NCBI GenBank assembly: GCA_039707465.1
Contig: CM077648.1
Span: 69,707,619-69,771,618, forward strand
Source of the DNA: Rhabdophis nuchalis
Lineage: Eukaryota; Chordata; Lepidosauria; Squamata; Natricidae
Direction: 5' to 3'
Length of the DNA stretch: 64,000 nt
Shown here: piece by piece, positions 54,755-64,000 of the stretch
Numbering within the stretch: position 1 is the stretch's first letter
Layout: each line of letters begins with the position of its first letter
The notes under the pieces: generated by a model
The model's database searches: none
What the model was told of the DNA's origin: nothing
The model's input: only the letters and a program-made list of their open reading frames with translations
Made by a program: the position numbers and the translations under genes

Positions 54755-56286
54755 CAGGCATGTCCAAAGTCCGGCCCGGGGGCCATTTGCGGCCCGGGGG
54801 TCGGTTTAATACGGCCCTCCAACAGCCCTCCCTGCTCTGTATAAATGTGGCCCTCCCTTCCTCCCTCTGTCTCTGGGGCTGTGTGGCTGGGAGGGAGGTG
54901 GACGGAGGTTACGGACGCCTCCTCCCACAGCGGGCGAGGGAGCAGGCGGGGTGAGCACCCAAGGCTACCGTCATCTTAAGCACCACCGAGGCTGTCGTCA
55001 GGCAGGGAAGCCGGTCGCGCCTCCATCGCTGCACGTTCTGGGGCTGCGAAGCTGGGAGGGAGGTGAACGTGCGGCCCCAGAACGTCCGCTTGGCGCGTTC
55101 ACCTCCCTCCCAGCCACGCAGCCCCAGAACGTGCAGCTCCCGCCGCACAAGGTCGCCCGGCAGGGGCGTCAGGCAGGGAAGACGGACGCGCGGCTTCAGA
55201 ACGTAAGCCGTGGTGCCTGCCGGAGGGAGCCGCGATGGAGACGCGACCGGCTTCCCTGCCTGACGCCCCTGCCGGGCGACAGCCTGGGTGGTGCTTAAGA
55301 TGACGGTAGCCTTGGGTGCTCACCCCGCCTGCTCCCTCGCCCGCTGCGAGTGGCGAGGGAGTGACTGACAGACACAGAGAGAGACAGAAGGGGAGGGAGG
55401 GAAAGACAGAGAGACAGACAGAGACAGAGAGAAAGAGAGGGAGGGAGAGAGACGGAGAGAGACACAGATAGAGAATGAATCGGAATCGGATTGAATCGGA
55501 GACAGACGGGGAAAGAGGGAGAGACAGACATACAGAGAGAGGAAGGGAGGGAGAGAATCAGAGAGAGTGACACACACAGAGACAGGAAGAGACAGAGAGA
55601 GGGAGGGAGAGACAGATAGAGACTGATTAAGTGAGTGAGAGACAGACAGACAGACAGACACACACACACACAGAGTGACAGAGAGAAAGAGAGAAAGAGA
55701 GAGAAAGAGAGAGAGAAAGAAAGAGAAAGAGAAAGAAAGAGAAAGAAAGAGAGTGAGAGAAAGAGACAGAAAGAGAGACAGAAAGAAAGAGAAAAAGAGA
55801 GAGAGAGAGAAAGAGAGAGAGAGAAAAGGGGAAAGAAAGAAAGAGCAAAAGAGAGAGAGAGAAAGAAAGAGAGACAGAAAGAAAGAGAAAGAGAGAGAGA
55901 AAGAGAGAGAAATGGAGAGAGAGAGAGAGGAAGAAAGAGAGAGAAAGAGAGAGAGAGTGAAAGAAAGGGAGACAGAAAGAAAGAGAAAAAGAGAGAGAAA
56001 GAAAGAGAGAAAGAGCGAGAGAAATGGAGAGAGAGAGAGGAAGAAAGAGAGAAAGAGGTAGGTAAGTTGTTTTTAAATTTATTTTCAATACATTGTGAAA
56101 ACTCAACTGTCAGTTGATGTTAATGTTATGAAATGAAAAGTATGTCATTTGCAATTAACTTGGCATAAAATAATTTATTTGCATTTAATTGTAATGGTTC
56201 AAAGAATGTTCGGAAAAATGTTCGGCCCTCCACCATGTTCACTTCATCCAATCTGGCCCTCTTTGAAAAAAGTTTGGACACCACTG
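54755..56286. mobile_element. Non-autonomous hAT element with internal hairpin and GA tract
   Basis: A perfect 8-bp duplication ttctatac (54747-54754, 56287-56294) flanks the termini CAGGCATGTCCAAAGTCCGG and, reversed, CAGTGGTGTCCAAACTTTTT. Inside, GC-rich inverted arms (about 54926-55060 and 55225-55355; gcgggcgagggagcaggcgg against ccgcctgctccctcgcccgc) form a large hairpin. About 690 bp of GA-rich low-complexity DNA (55370-56060) follow. It has no transposase. The long Lys/Arg/Glu frames in the GA tract are artefacts. Confidence 0.88.
55370..56060. repeat. GA-rich low-complexity tract
   Basis: Nearly all purine, built from gaga, aaag and acag units, with an embedded 'gaatcggaatcgga' piece near 55470. 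Not coding. Confidence 0.92.
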
Positions 56287-56294
56287 TTCTATAC

Positions 56295-58101
56295 CCTTCC
56301 TAATGATCCCTAGCAATGAGTTTGCTTTTTTCACTGCTGCGGCACACTGGGCTGACACCTTCATTGAGCTGTCCACCAGGACACCAAGGTCCCTTTCCTG
56401 GTTAGTTGCAAGGAGTTCAGACCCCATCAGTTTATAGATGTAGTTGGGGTTTTTTGCCCCAATGTGCATCACTCTGCACTTACTAATGTTGAAGCTCATT
56501 TGCCACTGGGTTGCCCACTCTCCCAGTGTCAAGAGATCCCTCTGGAGTTCCTCGCACTCTCTATCAGTTTTTACTACCCTGTATAATTTAGTGTCGTCAG
56601 CGAATTTGGCTACCTTGCTGTTTACTCCTACTTCTAGATCATTTATGAAAAGGTTGAAGAGCAGGGGTCCCACTACTGAACCTTGGGGGACCCCACTCTT
56701 TACCTCCCTCCACTTGGAGAAGTGTCCATTTAATGCTACTCTCTGTTTCCTGTCTCTTAGCCAGTTGCTAATCCAGGACAAGGCCTGTCCCTTTATTCCA
56801 TGATTGGCAAGTTTATTTAAGAGCCTTTGGTGCGGGACCTTGTCAAAGGCCTTCTGAAAGTCCAGATAAACAATGTCAACTGGATCTCCCTTGTCCACAT
56901 GCTTGTTGACACTCTCAAAAAATTCCAACAGATTAGTGAGGCATGATTTGCCCTTGCAAAAGCCATGTTGGCTCTCCTTCAGCAGTGCCTTCTCTTCTAC
57001 GTGGCTATTAATTTTATCCTTTAAGATGGTTTCCATCACTTTACCTGGGACACTTGTCAAGCTGACCGGTCGGTAATTTCCTGGATCACCTCTGGATCCT
57101 TTTTTGAAGATAGGTGTTATATTCGCTACCTTCCAGTCATCCGGCACAAGGCCTGATTTGAGGGAAAGATTATATATTTTGGCAAGGACATCAGCAATTT
57201 CATCTTTAAGTTCCTTGAGAACTCGTGGATGGATGCCATCTGGTCCTGGTGATTTGTTAGTGTTTAGTTTAACAAGACATGCAAGGACCTCCTCCCTGGT
57301 TATTTCTATCTGGGTTAGTTCCTCAGTTTCCCTCCCTACAAAGATAGGCTCTGTTTTAGGCATGTGATCTCTGTCTTCTTCAGTGAATCCTGAAGCAAAG
57401 AATTCATTGAGTCTCTCTGCAATCTCTGTTTCCTCCTTAATAATCCCTTGCCTTCCATTGTCGTCTAATGGTCCATTGGCTTTCCCAGTTGGGTTCTTAC
57501 TTCTAATGTACTTAAAGAAGTCCTTGTTATTTCTTTGAGTGTTTTTAGCTAAACGCTCCTCAAAGTCTTGCTTTGCTTTCCTGATTGTTGCCTTGCATTT
57601 ATTCCGCCAGAATTTATGTTTCTGCCTGTTGTCCTCATTTGGAGAAGCCTTCCATCTTTTAAATGAGCTTTTCTTGCTTTTGATCACTTCCCGAACAGCT
57701 CCTGTAAGCCACATCGGAGTCCTCTTGAACCTGCTGGTGCCCTTTTTCCTTTTAGGTATACATTCCAATTGGGCCTCTGTTATTGTTTTTGTGAGCAGCC
57801 TCCATGCCTCATGGAGTGTTTGGACTTTCTCAATTCTCCCTTTCAGCTTCTTTTTTACTAGTTTCCTCATCTTCGGGAAATTTCCTTTATGAAAATGTAA
57901 GGTCTCTGTGTTAGATTTTATCGGTGATTTGCAGTCTATGACTAAGTTAAAAATAATTGTGTTGTGGTCACTGTTCCCTATTGGATCAGTCACATTAACA
58001 TTTTGCACCAGATCCTGTATATTGCTCAGAACCAAGTCAAGGATTCTTGTACCTCTAGTTGGGTCTTCAACCATCTGTTCCAGGGAACAATCATTTAGCA
58101 T
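56295..58101 (-). CDS. CR1-type endonuclease end and RT, open
   Basis: About 600 residues without stop. Endonuclease C-terminus: EDPTRGTRILDLVLSNI and NSDHNTIIFNLV (S-D-H). Linker: KRTPMWLTGAVREVIKSKK, RNNKDFFKYIRSKNP. RT: SPGPDGIHPRVLKELKDEI, VANITPIFKKGSRGDPGNYR, LDFQKAFDKVPHQRLLNKL, GVPQGSVVGPLLFNLFINDL, SKVAKFADDTKLYR (catalytic A-D-D), QMSFNISKCRVMHIGAKNPN, and LATNQERDLGVLVDSSMKVS. The last 20 codons of the open frame (to 56239) come from the hAT insertion. CR1, L3 or Rex1 branch; I cannot say which. Confidence 0.88.
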
Positions 58102-58161
58102 ACCTAGGAACTTTATCTCTTTGTCATGTGCTGAACAACAGTTCTCCCAGTCTACAGTTCA

Positions 58162-60225
58162 GATGCATGTGACTTTTGCTGAGAATCCACACAATGAAAC
58201 TTTTTTGGGGGGGCAGAGCACCAAGAAACAGCAATGCCCATTTACACTATGCCAACCCAGGGCATACCCAAAGAATACAAAGACATGGCTGAGGTTTTTA
58301 GCAAAAAAGCCTCTGATGAGCTCACACACACACTGCTCCACTGACTGTGTGATAGAAATTCTACTTGGTGCCAAACTCCCTAAACCCAAGATGTATAGCA
58401 TGTCCCTGAGGGAGCTGGAAGAACTGAGAGCTTTCATTGAGAAAAATGTACCAAGGGATTTCATTGAGCCAGCCCGACCAAAAATCGCAGGCCTAGTGTT
58501 ATTTAGAGAGAGAAAATGCCTCCAAACGTCTCTGTGTGGATTTTAGAAATTTAAATATGATCAGTGTGGAGAACATGTACCCTCTCCCTCTCATGAAACA
58601 CATGCTAGCACACCTTGCAAAAGGGATTTTTTTTTCAAACCTGGATTTAAGGGAGGCTTACTACCGTATCAGAATTAAAGCAGGAGATGAATGGAAAACA
58701 GCATTTAACACCCCTCTTGGATGCTACCTATTCAAAGTGCTCTTATTTGGGCTACAAGGGGCCCCTGCAGTGTTTATGCAATTAATAAATGAAGTGCTAC
58801 ATCAGCATTTGTATAAGGGCTTTTTGGTATATGACATTTTGGTATATGACATTTTGCTATATACTGAGACCAGCACAACATGTAAAACTAGTCCGGGTTG
58901 TTCTGAATAAACTCCGCTCTGCCAAACTTTATGCTAAACTCTCTAAATGTGAATTCCACCAAGAAAAAATCAATTATTTCACATCAGGGCATAGAAATGG
59001 ATCCTTTAAAAGTGCAGGCGTTACTTGATTGGGAACCACCCAGAACACGTAAACAGTTACAAAGCTTACTGAGATTCACAAATTTTTACCGCCAGTTTAT
59101 CCTCGCTTTCTCCCAGATTGCTCTCCCCATCACCAAGCTTTTAAAAACAAAGGGGGAGGGTAACCCGAAACCAAAGCAGCCTTTGAACTGGACAATGGAA
59201 TACCAAGCTGCATTTGAAAAACTTAAATGGCTGTTTTCAGCAGAGCCAATTCTAAAGCACCTGGACACAGAGAAATCATTCATCATACAAGCAGATGCCA
59301 GCAATGTGGCAATAGGAGCGGTCCTGCTTCAGAAAAACGAGCAAGACCAATTACAACCATGCGCTTACACATCCAAAAAATTTAAATGAAATTGAGCAAA
59401 GGTGGGCCATTTGGGAGAAATAAGCTTATGCAGTTCAGTTAGCACTTTTAACCTGGAGGCATTTCCTAGAGGGGAGCAAGATCCCTTTTGAAGTCTGGAC
59501 AGATCATAAAAATTTAGAAGCCTTAAAGACCCCAAGGAAACTCTCCCCAAAGCAAGTACGATGGACTCAGTACTTTAAACAGTTTGAATTTACACTCAGA
59601 TATCTCCCGGAGGGTGGGGATTTTCCAGCAGACGCACTATCCAGAAAACCGCAATACAATAGTATGAAGCCAGACGTAATCAAACCCATGATACAAAACA
59701 ATCAACTAGCCGCTAAAGTAATCACCAGATCCAGGCAAAACAAGAAACATTGACTGACAATGACACCACCCAAACTTTTAAACAAGCTTTAGCCACTGAT
59801 GAATGGTTTTTGAGCCACAAATCCAGCTGCCTGATGAAAGATAACTTAGCTTGGGTGGGAGAGAAGTTGTATGTTCCAGCTAGCCAAAGACTGCTCTTAA
59901 TGGCAATGTGCTATGACTCCAAACTAGCTGGACACTTTGCTTTTGTGAAAACTTTACACCTAATTAAAAGACAATTTTGGTGGCCATCACTAAAAAAGAA
60001 CATAGAAAGCTTTGTAGTTAGCTGCCCTATTTGTGCAGCAGCAAAAAGACATCAAGGGAAAATCCCAGGACTATTACAGAAGGTAGCTGAACCTTCAGCA
60101 CCCTGGAAAGGAATTGCTATGGACTTTATTGTAGAACTACCAGAAATTTCAGGGAATACTGTAATTTGGGTCATAACAGACCTGTTTTCAAAACAGGTAC
60201 ATTTTATACCTTACCAAATGATCCC
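58162..60225 (+). mobile_element. Gypsy pol fragment (chromovirus-like), plus strand
   Basis: The pol frame is decayed at the start (EYKDMAEVFSKKASDELTHT in one frame; MYSMSLRELEELRAFIEKNV in another). It then gives RT (ENMYPLPLMKHMLAHLAKGI, FSNLDLREAYYRIRIKAGDE; the Y-x-D-D region is disrupted by an internal repeat of tttggtatatgacat near 58820), RNase H (FIIQADASNVAIGAVLLQ), and integrase (LKTLHLIKRQFWWPSLKKNI, CPICAAAKRH, AMDFIVELPEISGNTVIWVI). It ends where a Copia LTR begins at 60226. The same family as the minus-strand element at 61009-64000. Confidence 0.85.
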
Positions 60226-60678
60226 TGTTAGGATAATCATCCTGATGTTGAGTTGACAATATATATAAGCCAGGATTCTTAAAGAGTATATGTAACTTTA
60301 AGGACTATGTTGAATCTGATTGGCTGTGCTTCCCCGCTCAATCATAAAAAGGCAGCTGGGAACACAGTTCATTCCCTTTTGCTTTCCTTTGCTTCCTGAT
60401 TTGCCACTGAGGAGGAGCTGAAGATGGAAGAAGTATCATTGTTTGTTTTGACTGTAAGATAACTGTGTTTTGGCGAAGGACTGTTTATTGTTGGAAGAGT
60501 TAGTATCACTGTTTTGGAAGAAGTATTTTAGTTACTGCAAAAGTAAAGACTATTTATTTTTTCTACTATCAGTGTTTGATAGTTATTTGTGTGCTTTAAG
60601 CAACGTATCTTTTGCTGTCCGGTATATTGCACTATTCCGCTTTTATTTTCCAATGAGGGTGTTTTTTAACCCTTAACA
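60226..60678 (+). repeat. 5' LTR of the Copia element
   Basis: 453 bp with TG...CA ends and short inverted termini (TGTTA / TTAACA). It contains aatcataaaaaggc, a TATA-like box, at about 60340. Confidence 0.8.
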
Positions 60679-60680
60679 CT

Positions 60681-60694
60681 GGTTATGGGCCGAG
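60681..60694 (+). promoter_or_regulatory. Primer-binding site matching internal initiator tRNA-Met
   Basis: ggttatgggccgag is complementary, with one mismatch, to the anticodon-stem region of vertebrate initiator tRNA-Met (rather than its 3' end). Copia elements are known to use such half-tRNA primers, so this supports the Copia call. Confidence 0.75.
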
Positions 60695-60762
60695 GCTACA
60701 CAGTGTAAATACCGGTTACAGTATAGAGGAGTTGCTACACACAACAAACTACTCTGGTGAAG

Positions 60763-61008
60763 ATGGCACAAGTCCAGGCTCCTAATTTGTCACTGATTAC
60801 TCAGTTGGATGGCACCAACTATGTTTCCTGGTCCACCAAGTGTAGTCTGCTGTTGCGCAGAGAGGGGCTATGGGACATCGTGGCAAATCCACCAGACGTG
60901 ACTACCTGGAGGGCAGACGATGACGAAGATGCCAGAAAATTAACAGAATTCAAGCAAAACAATGAAAGGGCATTATGCATCATAGGCTTAACGCTAGATG
61001 ATACCCAG
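60763..61008 (+). CDS. Copia gag N-terminus, truncated
   Basis: MAQVQAPNLSLITQLDGTNY, VSWSTKCSLLLRREGLWDIV and ALCIIGLTLDDTQ match the Copia-type gag start (L-x-G-x-N-Y-x-x-W, then L-W-D-V/I-V, then I-x-L-x-L-x-D). The frame runs into the gypsy LTR at 61009, so only about 82 residues are native. Confidence 0.8.
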
Positions 61009-61388
61009 TGTCAGATCTGCTTCCATCATAAATCAGGAAAGACCACACTCAAACTCATTTGGAAAGTTTAAGGTTACTTTTACTGAATATAATAAGACTG
61101 CAGCGAAAGTCAAGCAAGGAATGAAACATTTAGGCGCGCAACACACGTATCAAAGCATAATCCCACCCTTAACTCTTTGACCCCAGTATATTGCCCAATG
61201 CAAAGCCGGTCACGACATCAGGTGTACTTCCTGTCCAGGATCATCATCAGAATGGAACGCAGACCGTTAGCTGAGGTGATAACAGACTGTGGCCACATCT
61301 CTCTCTCCTGCTCACTTGTATCCCAGCAACCCCCCACACACACACCCCGTTTCAATATGACAGCTGAAGCAAAAAGCGGAGGCTGACA
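61009..61388 (-). repeat. 3' LTR of the minus-strand gypsy
   Basis: 380 bp, TGTCAG...CTGACA. Same family as 2250-2683 and 3840-4210. Confidence 0.85.
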
Positions 61389-62043
61389 TCCGGCCCTCCT
61401 CCAGAAAAGCGACGTCAGTCCTGGAATAAAACACACACAAACAAAAACACCGAGAGGGACAGAGACAAACAGAAAATACACACACAAAGGAACAACAGTG
61501 GTTAAGGCTTGTCAGGATATTTAGCATAAAACTTCTTAAGCACTTTAGGGGCCCAAACGTGGCGTTTATCCACCCATTCGGTATGAGAGGGGGGGAAATC
61601 CCTCCATGATACCAGGTATTGAACTTTATTCCTCCAGACTCTAGAATCCAAAATGTCTTTTACTTCGTAATGGAGTTCACCAGCAACTAGTAATGGTGGT
61701 GGGGGTTCAGATTGTGGTTGCCGAAGATAAGATGTGTGTTAAGGCTTCAATAGATGGACATGGAAAATAGGGTAAAGCCGACGATAAGTTTTTGGCAACT
61801 CTAATTTGACTGACACGGAACTGATGATCTTAACAATGGGGAAAGGTCCAACATATTTCGGACCCAGTTTCTTACATTTTTGAGGGCTCTCCAAAAATCT
61901 GGTAGAAAGGTAAACACGGTCACCAACTTTATAATCAGGAGGGGCAATTCGTTTTTTATCAGCATACAATTTATGAGATTGGTGAGCATCATCCAGCGTT
62001 TTCCACACCACAGGCCAAAATGACGCCATCTTACTACTCCAAT

Positions 62044-62832
62044 CTAAGAGTGAGAGAACAGTAGGAAACTCGTGAGGCAACTCGGAATAGGCATAAAGTC
62101 TTGACCATAGATCACTTTAAAGGGAGTCATACCGGTGCTGCTATGAACGGAATTGTTATATGCCACCTCAGCATAGATTAACAGGTTGGCCCAATCATCT
62201 TGCTGGTAATTAATGAAACACCGCAGATACTGCTCTAAAACGGAATTAGCCCTCTCGCAAGCTCCGTTCATCTGAGGGTGGTGGGAGGAGCTTAAACCTT
62301 GGGAGGAGCCAATCATCGCCAAAAACTCCTTCCAAAATCGAGAAGTGAATTGAACCCCTCTATCAGAAATAATACGGCGAGGAACTCCATGTAGTCGATA
62401 AATGTGATCCAGGAACAATTTTGCTAAGGCCTTAGCCGATGGGATTCCTGAGCACGGAACAAAATGAACTTGCTTCGAAAATAGATCAGTAACTACCCAT
62501 ATAACAGTGAAACCATGGCTATTTGGAATATCCACAATGAAATCCATAGATATCTCCTTCCAAGGAGACTCCGGCCGGGCTACAGACTGGAGGAGACCTT
62601 GAGGTTTGCCAGGGGGGCATTTACATGCAGCACAAACTGGACAACTAGCAATGTAAGACTCAACATCTTTCTTCATACAAGGCCACCAGAATTGACGTTT
62701 AAGTAAGTGTGGGGTCTTCATGAAACCAAAATGACCAGCTAGACGAGAATCGTGCACCCTCTGGAGTACAAAAGTCCGAAGTTTAGCAGGGACGTAAAGT
62801 TTAGAACCCACCCAGGGTAAGTCATCCCACAA
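62044..62832 (-). CDS. Gypsy integrase, open
   Basis: 262 residues with no stop. The zinc-binding H-H-C-C region is VHDSRLAGHFGFMKTPHLLK to CPVCAAC (residues about 30-75). The catalytic core has D (SMDFIVDIPNS, about 98), D (RRIISDRGVQF, about 157) and E (GACERANSVLE, about 193) in D-D-35-E order. It integrates element cDNA. A frameshift after residue 255 leads to the tail frame at 61739-62080. Confidence 0.88.
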   Translation of the reverse strand: MWDDLPWVGSKLYVPAKLRTFVLQRVHDSRLAGHFGFMKTPHLLKRQFWWPCMKKDVESYIASCPVCAACKCPPGKPQGLLQSVARPESPWKEISMDFIVDIPNSHGFTVIWVVTDLFSKQVHFVPCSGIPSAKALAKLFLDHIYRLHGVPRRIISDRGVQFTSRFWKEFLAMIGSSQGLSSSHHPQMNGACERANSVLEQYLRCFINYQQDDWANLLIYAEVAYNNSVHSSTGMTPFKVIYGQDFMPIPSCLTSFLLFSHS

Positions 62833-63796
62833 AGTACAGTCTTCACAATGTGCAGCAAACCAATCATCAGCCTGAAGTTCTTCTTTAATTTAGAGATTAA
62901 TTCGGGAGGGGGTTCGGCCTGTAGAGTAAAATGGCTGCGAGTGGTCACCGGAGCAGCTAAGTCACACACCGGGATGACAGGCTGGATCACTTTAAGCTTA
63001 GAGCAATTGTATAGAGAAAGGCGTGATAATGCGTCCGCCATAAAGTTTCTTCCTCCAGGAATATATGTCATGGAAAAATTAAAATGACTGAAATATTGAG
63101 ACCACCGGACTTGTTTAGGAGAAAGTTTGCGAGGTGTCCGGAGAGATTCCAAATTTTTATGATCAGTCCATACTTCGAACAGGTGAGATGCTCCCTCTAA
63201 GAAATGCCGCCAAGTCATGAGGGCCCACCGCACTGCAAAAGCTTCCTTTTCCCAAATAGCCCTCTTCTTTCAGTATCCGAGAGTTTACGAGAGGTATAAG
63301 CGCAAGGTTGCAGTTCTCCATTGGAGTTGTATTGGAGTAGAACTGCTCCAACTGCCACATCGCTGGCATCAGCCTGTACGACAAAAGGTGCATCCATGTC
63401 CGGGTGTTTCAAAATTGGCTCTGCTGCAAACAAATGTTTGAGTTTTTCGAAGGCCGCTTGACATTCCATAGACCAGTTCAGGGGTTTACTAGGTTGTGGT
63501 TTTTCATCACCCTTTGTTTTAAGTAAGTTTGTAATTGGTAGAGCAATACTGGCAAAGGAGGGGATAAATTGGCAGTAAAAATTTGCAAACCCCAAGAAAC
63601 TTTGTAATTGTTTACGAGTGCGAGGCAGGGCCCACTCAGTCACTGCCTTTATTTTAGCAGGATCCATCTCAATACCTCCTGACGAAATGCGGTATCCGAG
63701 ATAATTGATCCTGCTTTGATTAAATTCACACTTTGAGAGTTTAGCATATAGTTCTGCCGCCCTCAATTTGCGCAAAACAGAACAGACAAGCTTCAC
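62739..63796 (-). pseudogene. Gypsy RT end and RNase H
   Basis: 63796-63215 gives the RT palm/thumb end and connection (MDPAKIKAVTEWALPRTRKQ, LQSFLGFANFYCQFIPSFAS) and RNase H start (FVVQADASDVAVGAVLLQYN). 63233-62739 continues RNase H (FEVWTDHKNLESLRTPRKLS, FMADALSRLS) after a frameshift near 63225. RT catalytic residues lie further right, beyond 63800, where stops break the frame. Confidence 0.82.
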
Positions 63797-64000
63797 GTGT
63801 TCTTCACGTGTTTCCGTGTAAATAAGGATATATTCAAGTTATACGATAACAGCACCATCAGGTGCTGATGCAAGACTTTATTTATCAGTTGCATGAAAAC
63901 CGCTGGTGCACCCTGTAGGCCAAATGGTAGAACTTTAAATTGAAAACAACCTAGCGGGCAATTAAAAGCAGTTTTCCATTCATCTCCTTCTTTAATCCTA

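Larger units (their letters stand above)
54583..58160 (-). mobile_element. CR1-group LINE interrupted by a hAT element
   Basis: The minus-strand coding sequence runs from about 58101 (end of the endonuclease) through RT to 56295, is split by the hAT at 54755-56286, and continues at 54754-54583 (ASVILPLYKSMVRPHLEYCV, QRRATRMIG). Both ends are cut: the 3' end by the gypsy LTR at 54582, the 5' end near 58160. With no stop in 600 codons it is one of the youngest LINE fragments in the window. It clearly differs from the L2 copies (AFDKVPHQRLL in place of [11 protein letters not shown]). Confidence 0.88.
60226..61008 (+). mobile_element. Copia element: 5' LTR, primer site and gag start
   Basis: The LTR at 60226-60678 (TGTTAGGATAAT ... 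CCTTAACA) lies inside the integrase of a gypsy. The primer site follows at 60681, then an ATG at 60763 opens the gag. The element is cut at 61008 by the LTR of a minus-strand gypsy, and its remainder lies outside the window. Confidence 0.82.
61009..64000 (-). mobile_element. Gypsy element (chromovirus-like), minus strand, runs off the window
   Basis: The 3' LTR at 61009-61388 is preceded on the minus strand by a purine-rich tract (gaggagggccgga). Integrase and its tail follow (62832-61739: LYVPAKLRTFVLQRVHDSRL, LLKRQFWWPCMKKDVESYIA, CPVCAACKC, IISDRGVQFTSRFWKEFLAM, HHPQMNGACERANSVLEQYL; then the tail LGPKYVGPFPIVKIISSVSV). RNase H and RT extend from about 62880 to 64000 (WSMECQAAFEKLKHLFAAEP, VQADASDVAVGAVLL, LYAKLSKCEFNQSRINYLGY). 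It was inserted in the Copia gag. Confidence 0.88.

Noticed and set aside
55635..56117. Long open frames rich in Lys, Arg and Glu (and antisense Ser/Leu/Phe)
   Set aside because: They come from the GA-rich low-complexity tract inside a hAT element; there are no domains and frames are open on both strands.

Overview
The window reads as vertebrate nuclear DNA, most likely from a squamate reptile. It is the inside of the NELL2 gene on the plus strand. Three EGF-type exons (13261-13383, 13833-13928, 49556-49696) carry phase-1 junctions and encode the run of EGF repeats typical of NELL2. The intron between the second and third exon is about 35.6 kb and, like the DNA outside the exons, consists mostly of transposable elements. 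The squamate call is an inference from the element mix: L2-clade and CR1-clade LINEs, L1, several Ty3/gypsy families, Copia, a Penelope-like element and hAT DNA transposons.

Layout, left to right. 1-2683: a minus-strand gypsy element (gag start and 5' LTR), with an ORF1-only L1 element (HAL1-like copy 1) inserted in its gag. 2735-5255: a retroposon of an L1-like family I call 'family B', holding a solo gypsy LTR. 5468-6153: a terminal-inverted-repeat DNA element. 6587-12492: a complete gypsy element (two LTRs, target duplication gaagc) with an L2 LINE in its gag. 12498-14001: NELL2 exons and introns. 14002-19924: a second family B copy holding an almost full-length L2. 20111-20418: a truncated HAL1-like copy. 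20797-22786: an L2 with a single premature stop in its RT. 22871-25982: a palindrome-containing DNA element holding the 3' half of a gypsy. 26511-26808: a hAT MITE. 27000-28472: family B remnant plus an unclassified GC-rich retroposon. 28489-30483: HAL1-like copy 2 (full length, intact ORF1). 30515-33380: 5' part of an L2 cut by a third family B copy. 33385-34226: a Penelope-like element with a tRNA-like sequence and a hammerhead ribozyme. 34228-35130: another family B piece and a Copia RT fragment. 35834-46545: a gypsy element expanded by four L2 insertions. 46930-48735: L1 ORF2 3' end. 49202-49427: a MITE. 49556-49696: NELL2 exon. 50763-64000: truncated gypsy, CR1 containing a hAT element, then gypsy, Copia and gypsy fragments nested in one another.

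The only host gene supported is NELL2. Everything else is selfish DNA at different stages of decay. The most interesting items are: (1) an ORF1-only L1 family, a reptile counterpart of mammalian HAL1, seen in three copies with the same ORF1-to-3'UTR junction; (2) a well-formed hammerhead ribozyme directly downstream of a tRNA-like sequence, inside duplicated Penelope-like repeats; (3) family B, a small ORF-bearing retroposon family with L1-type target duplications, present at least five times; (4) a Copia element whose primer site matches an internal part of initiator tRNA-Met. Boundaries and identities come from reading the sequence by eye; no database search was run.
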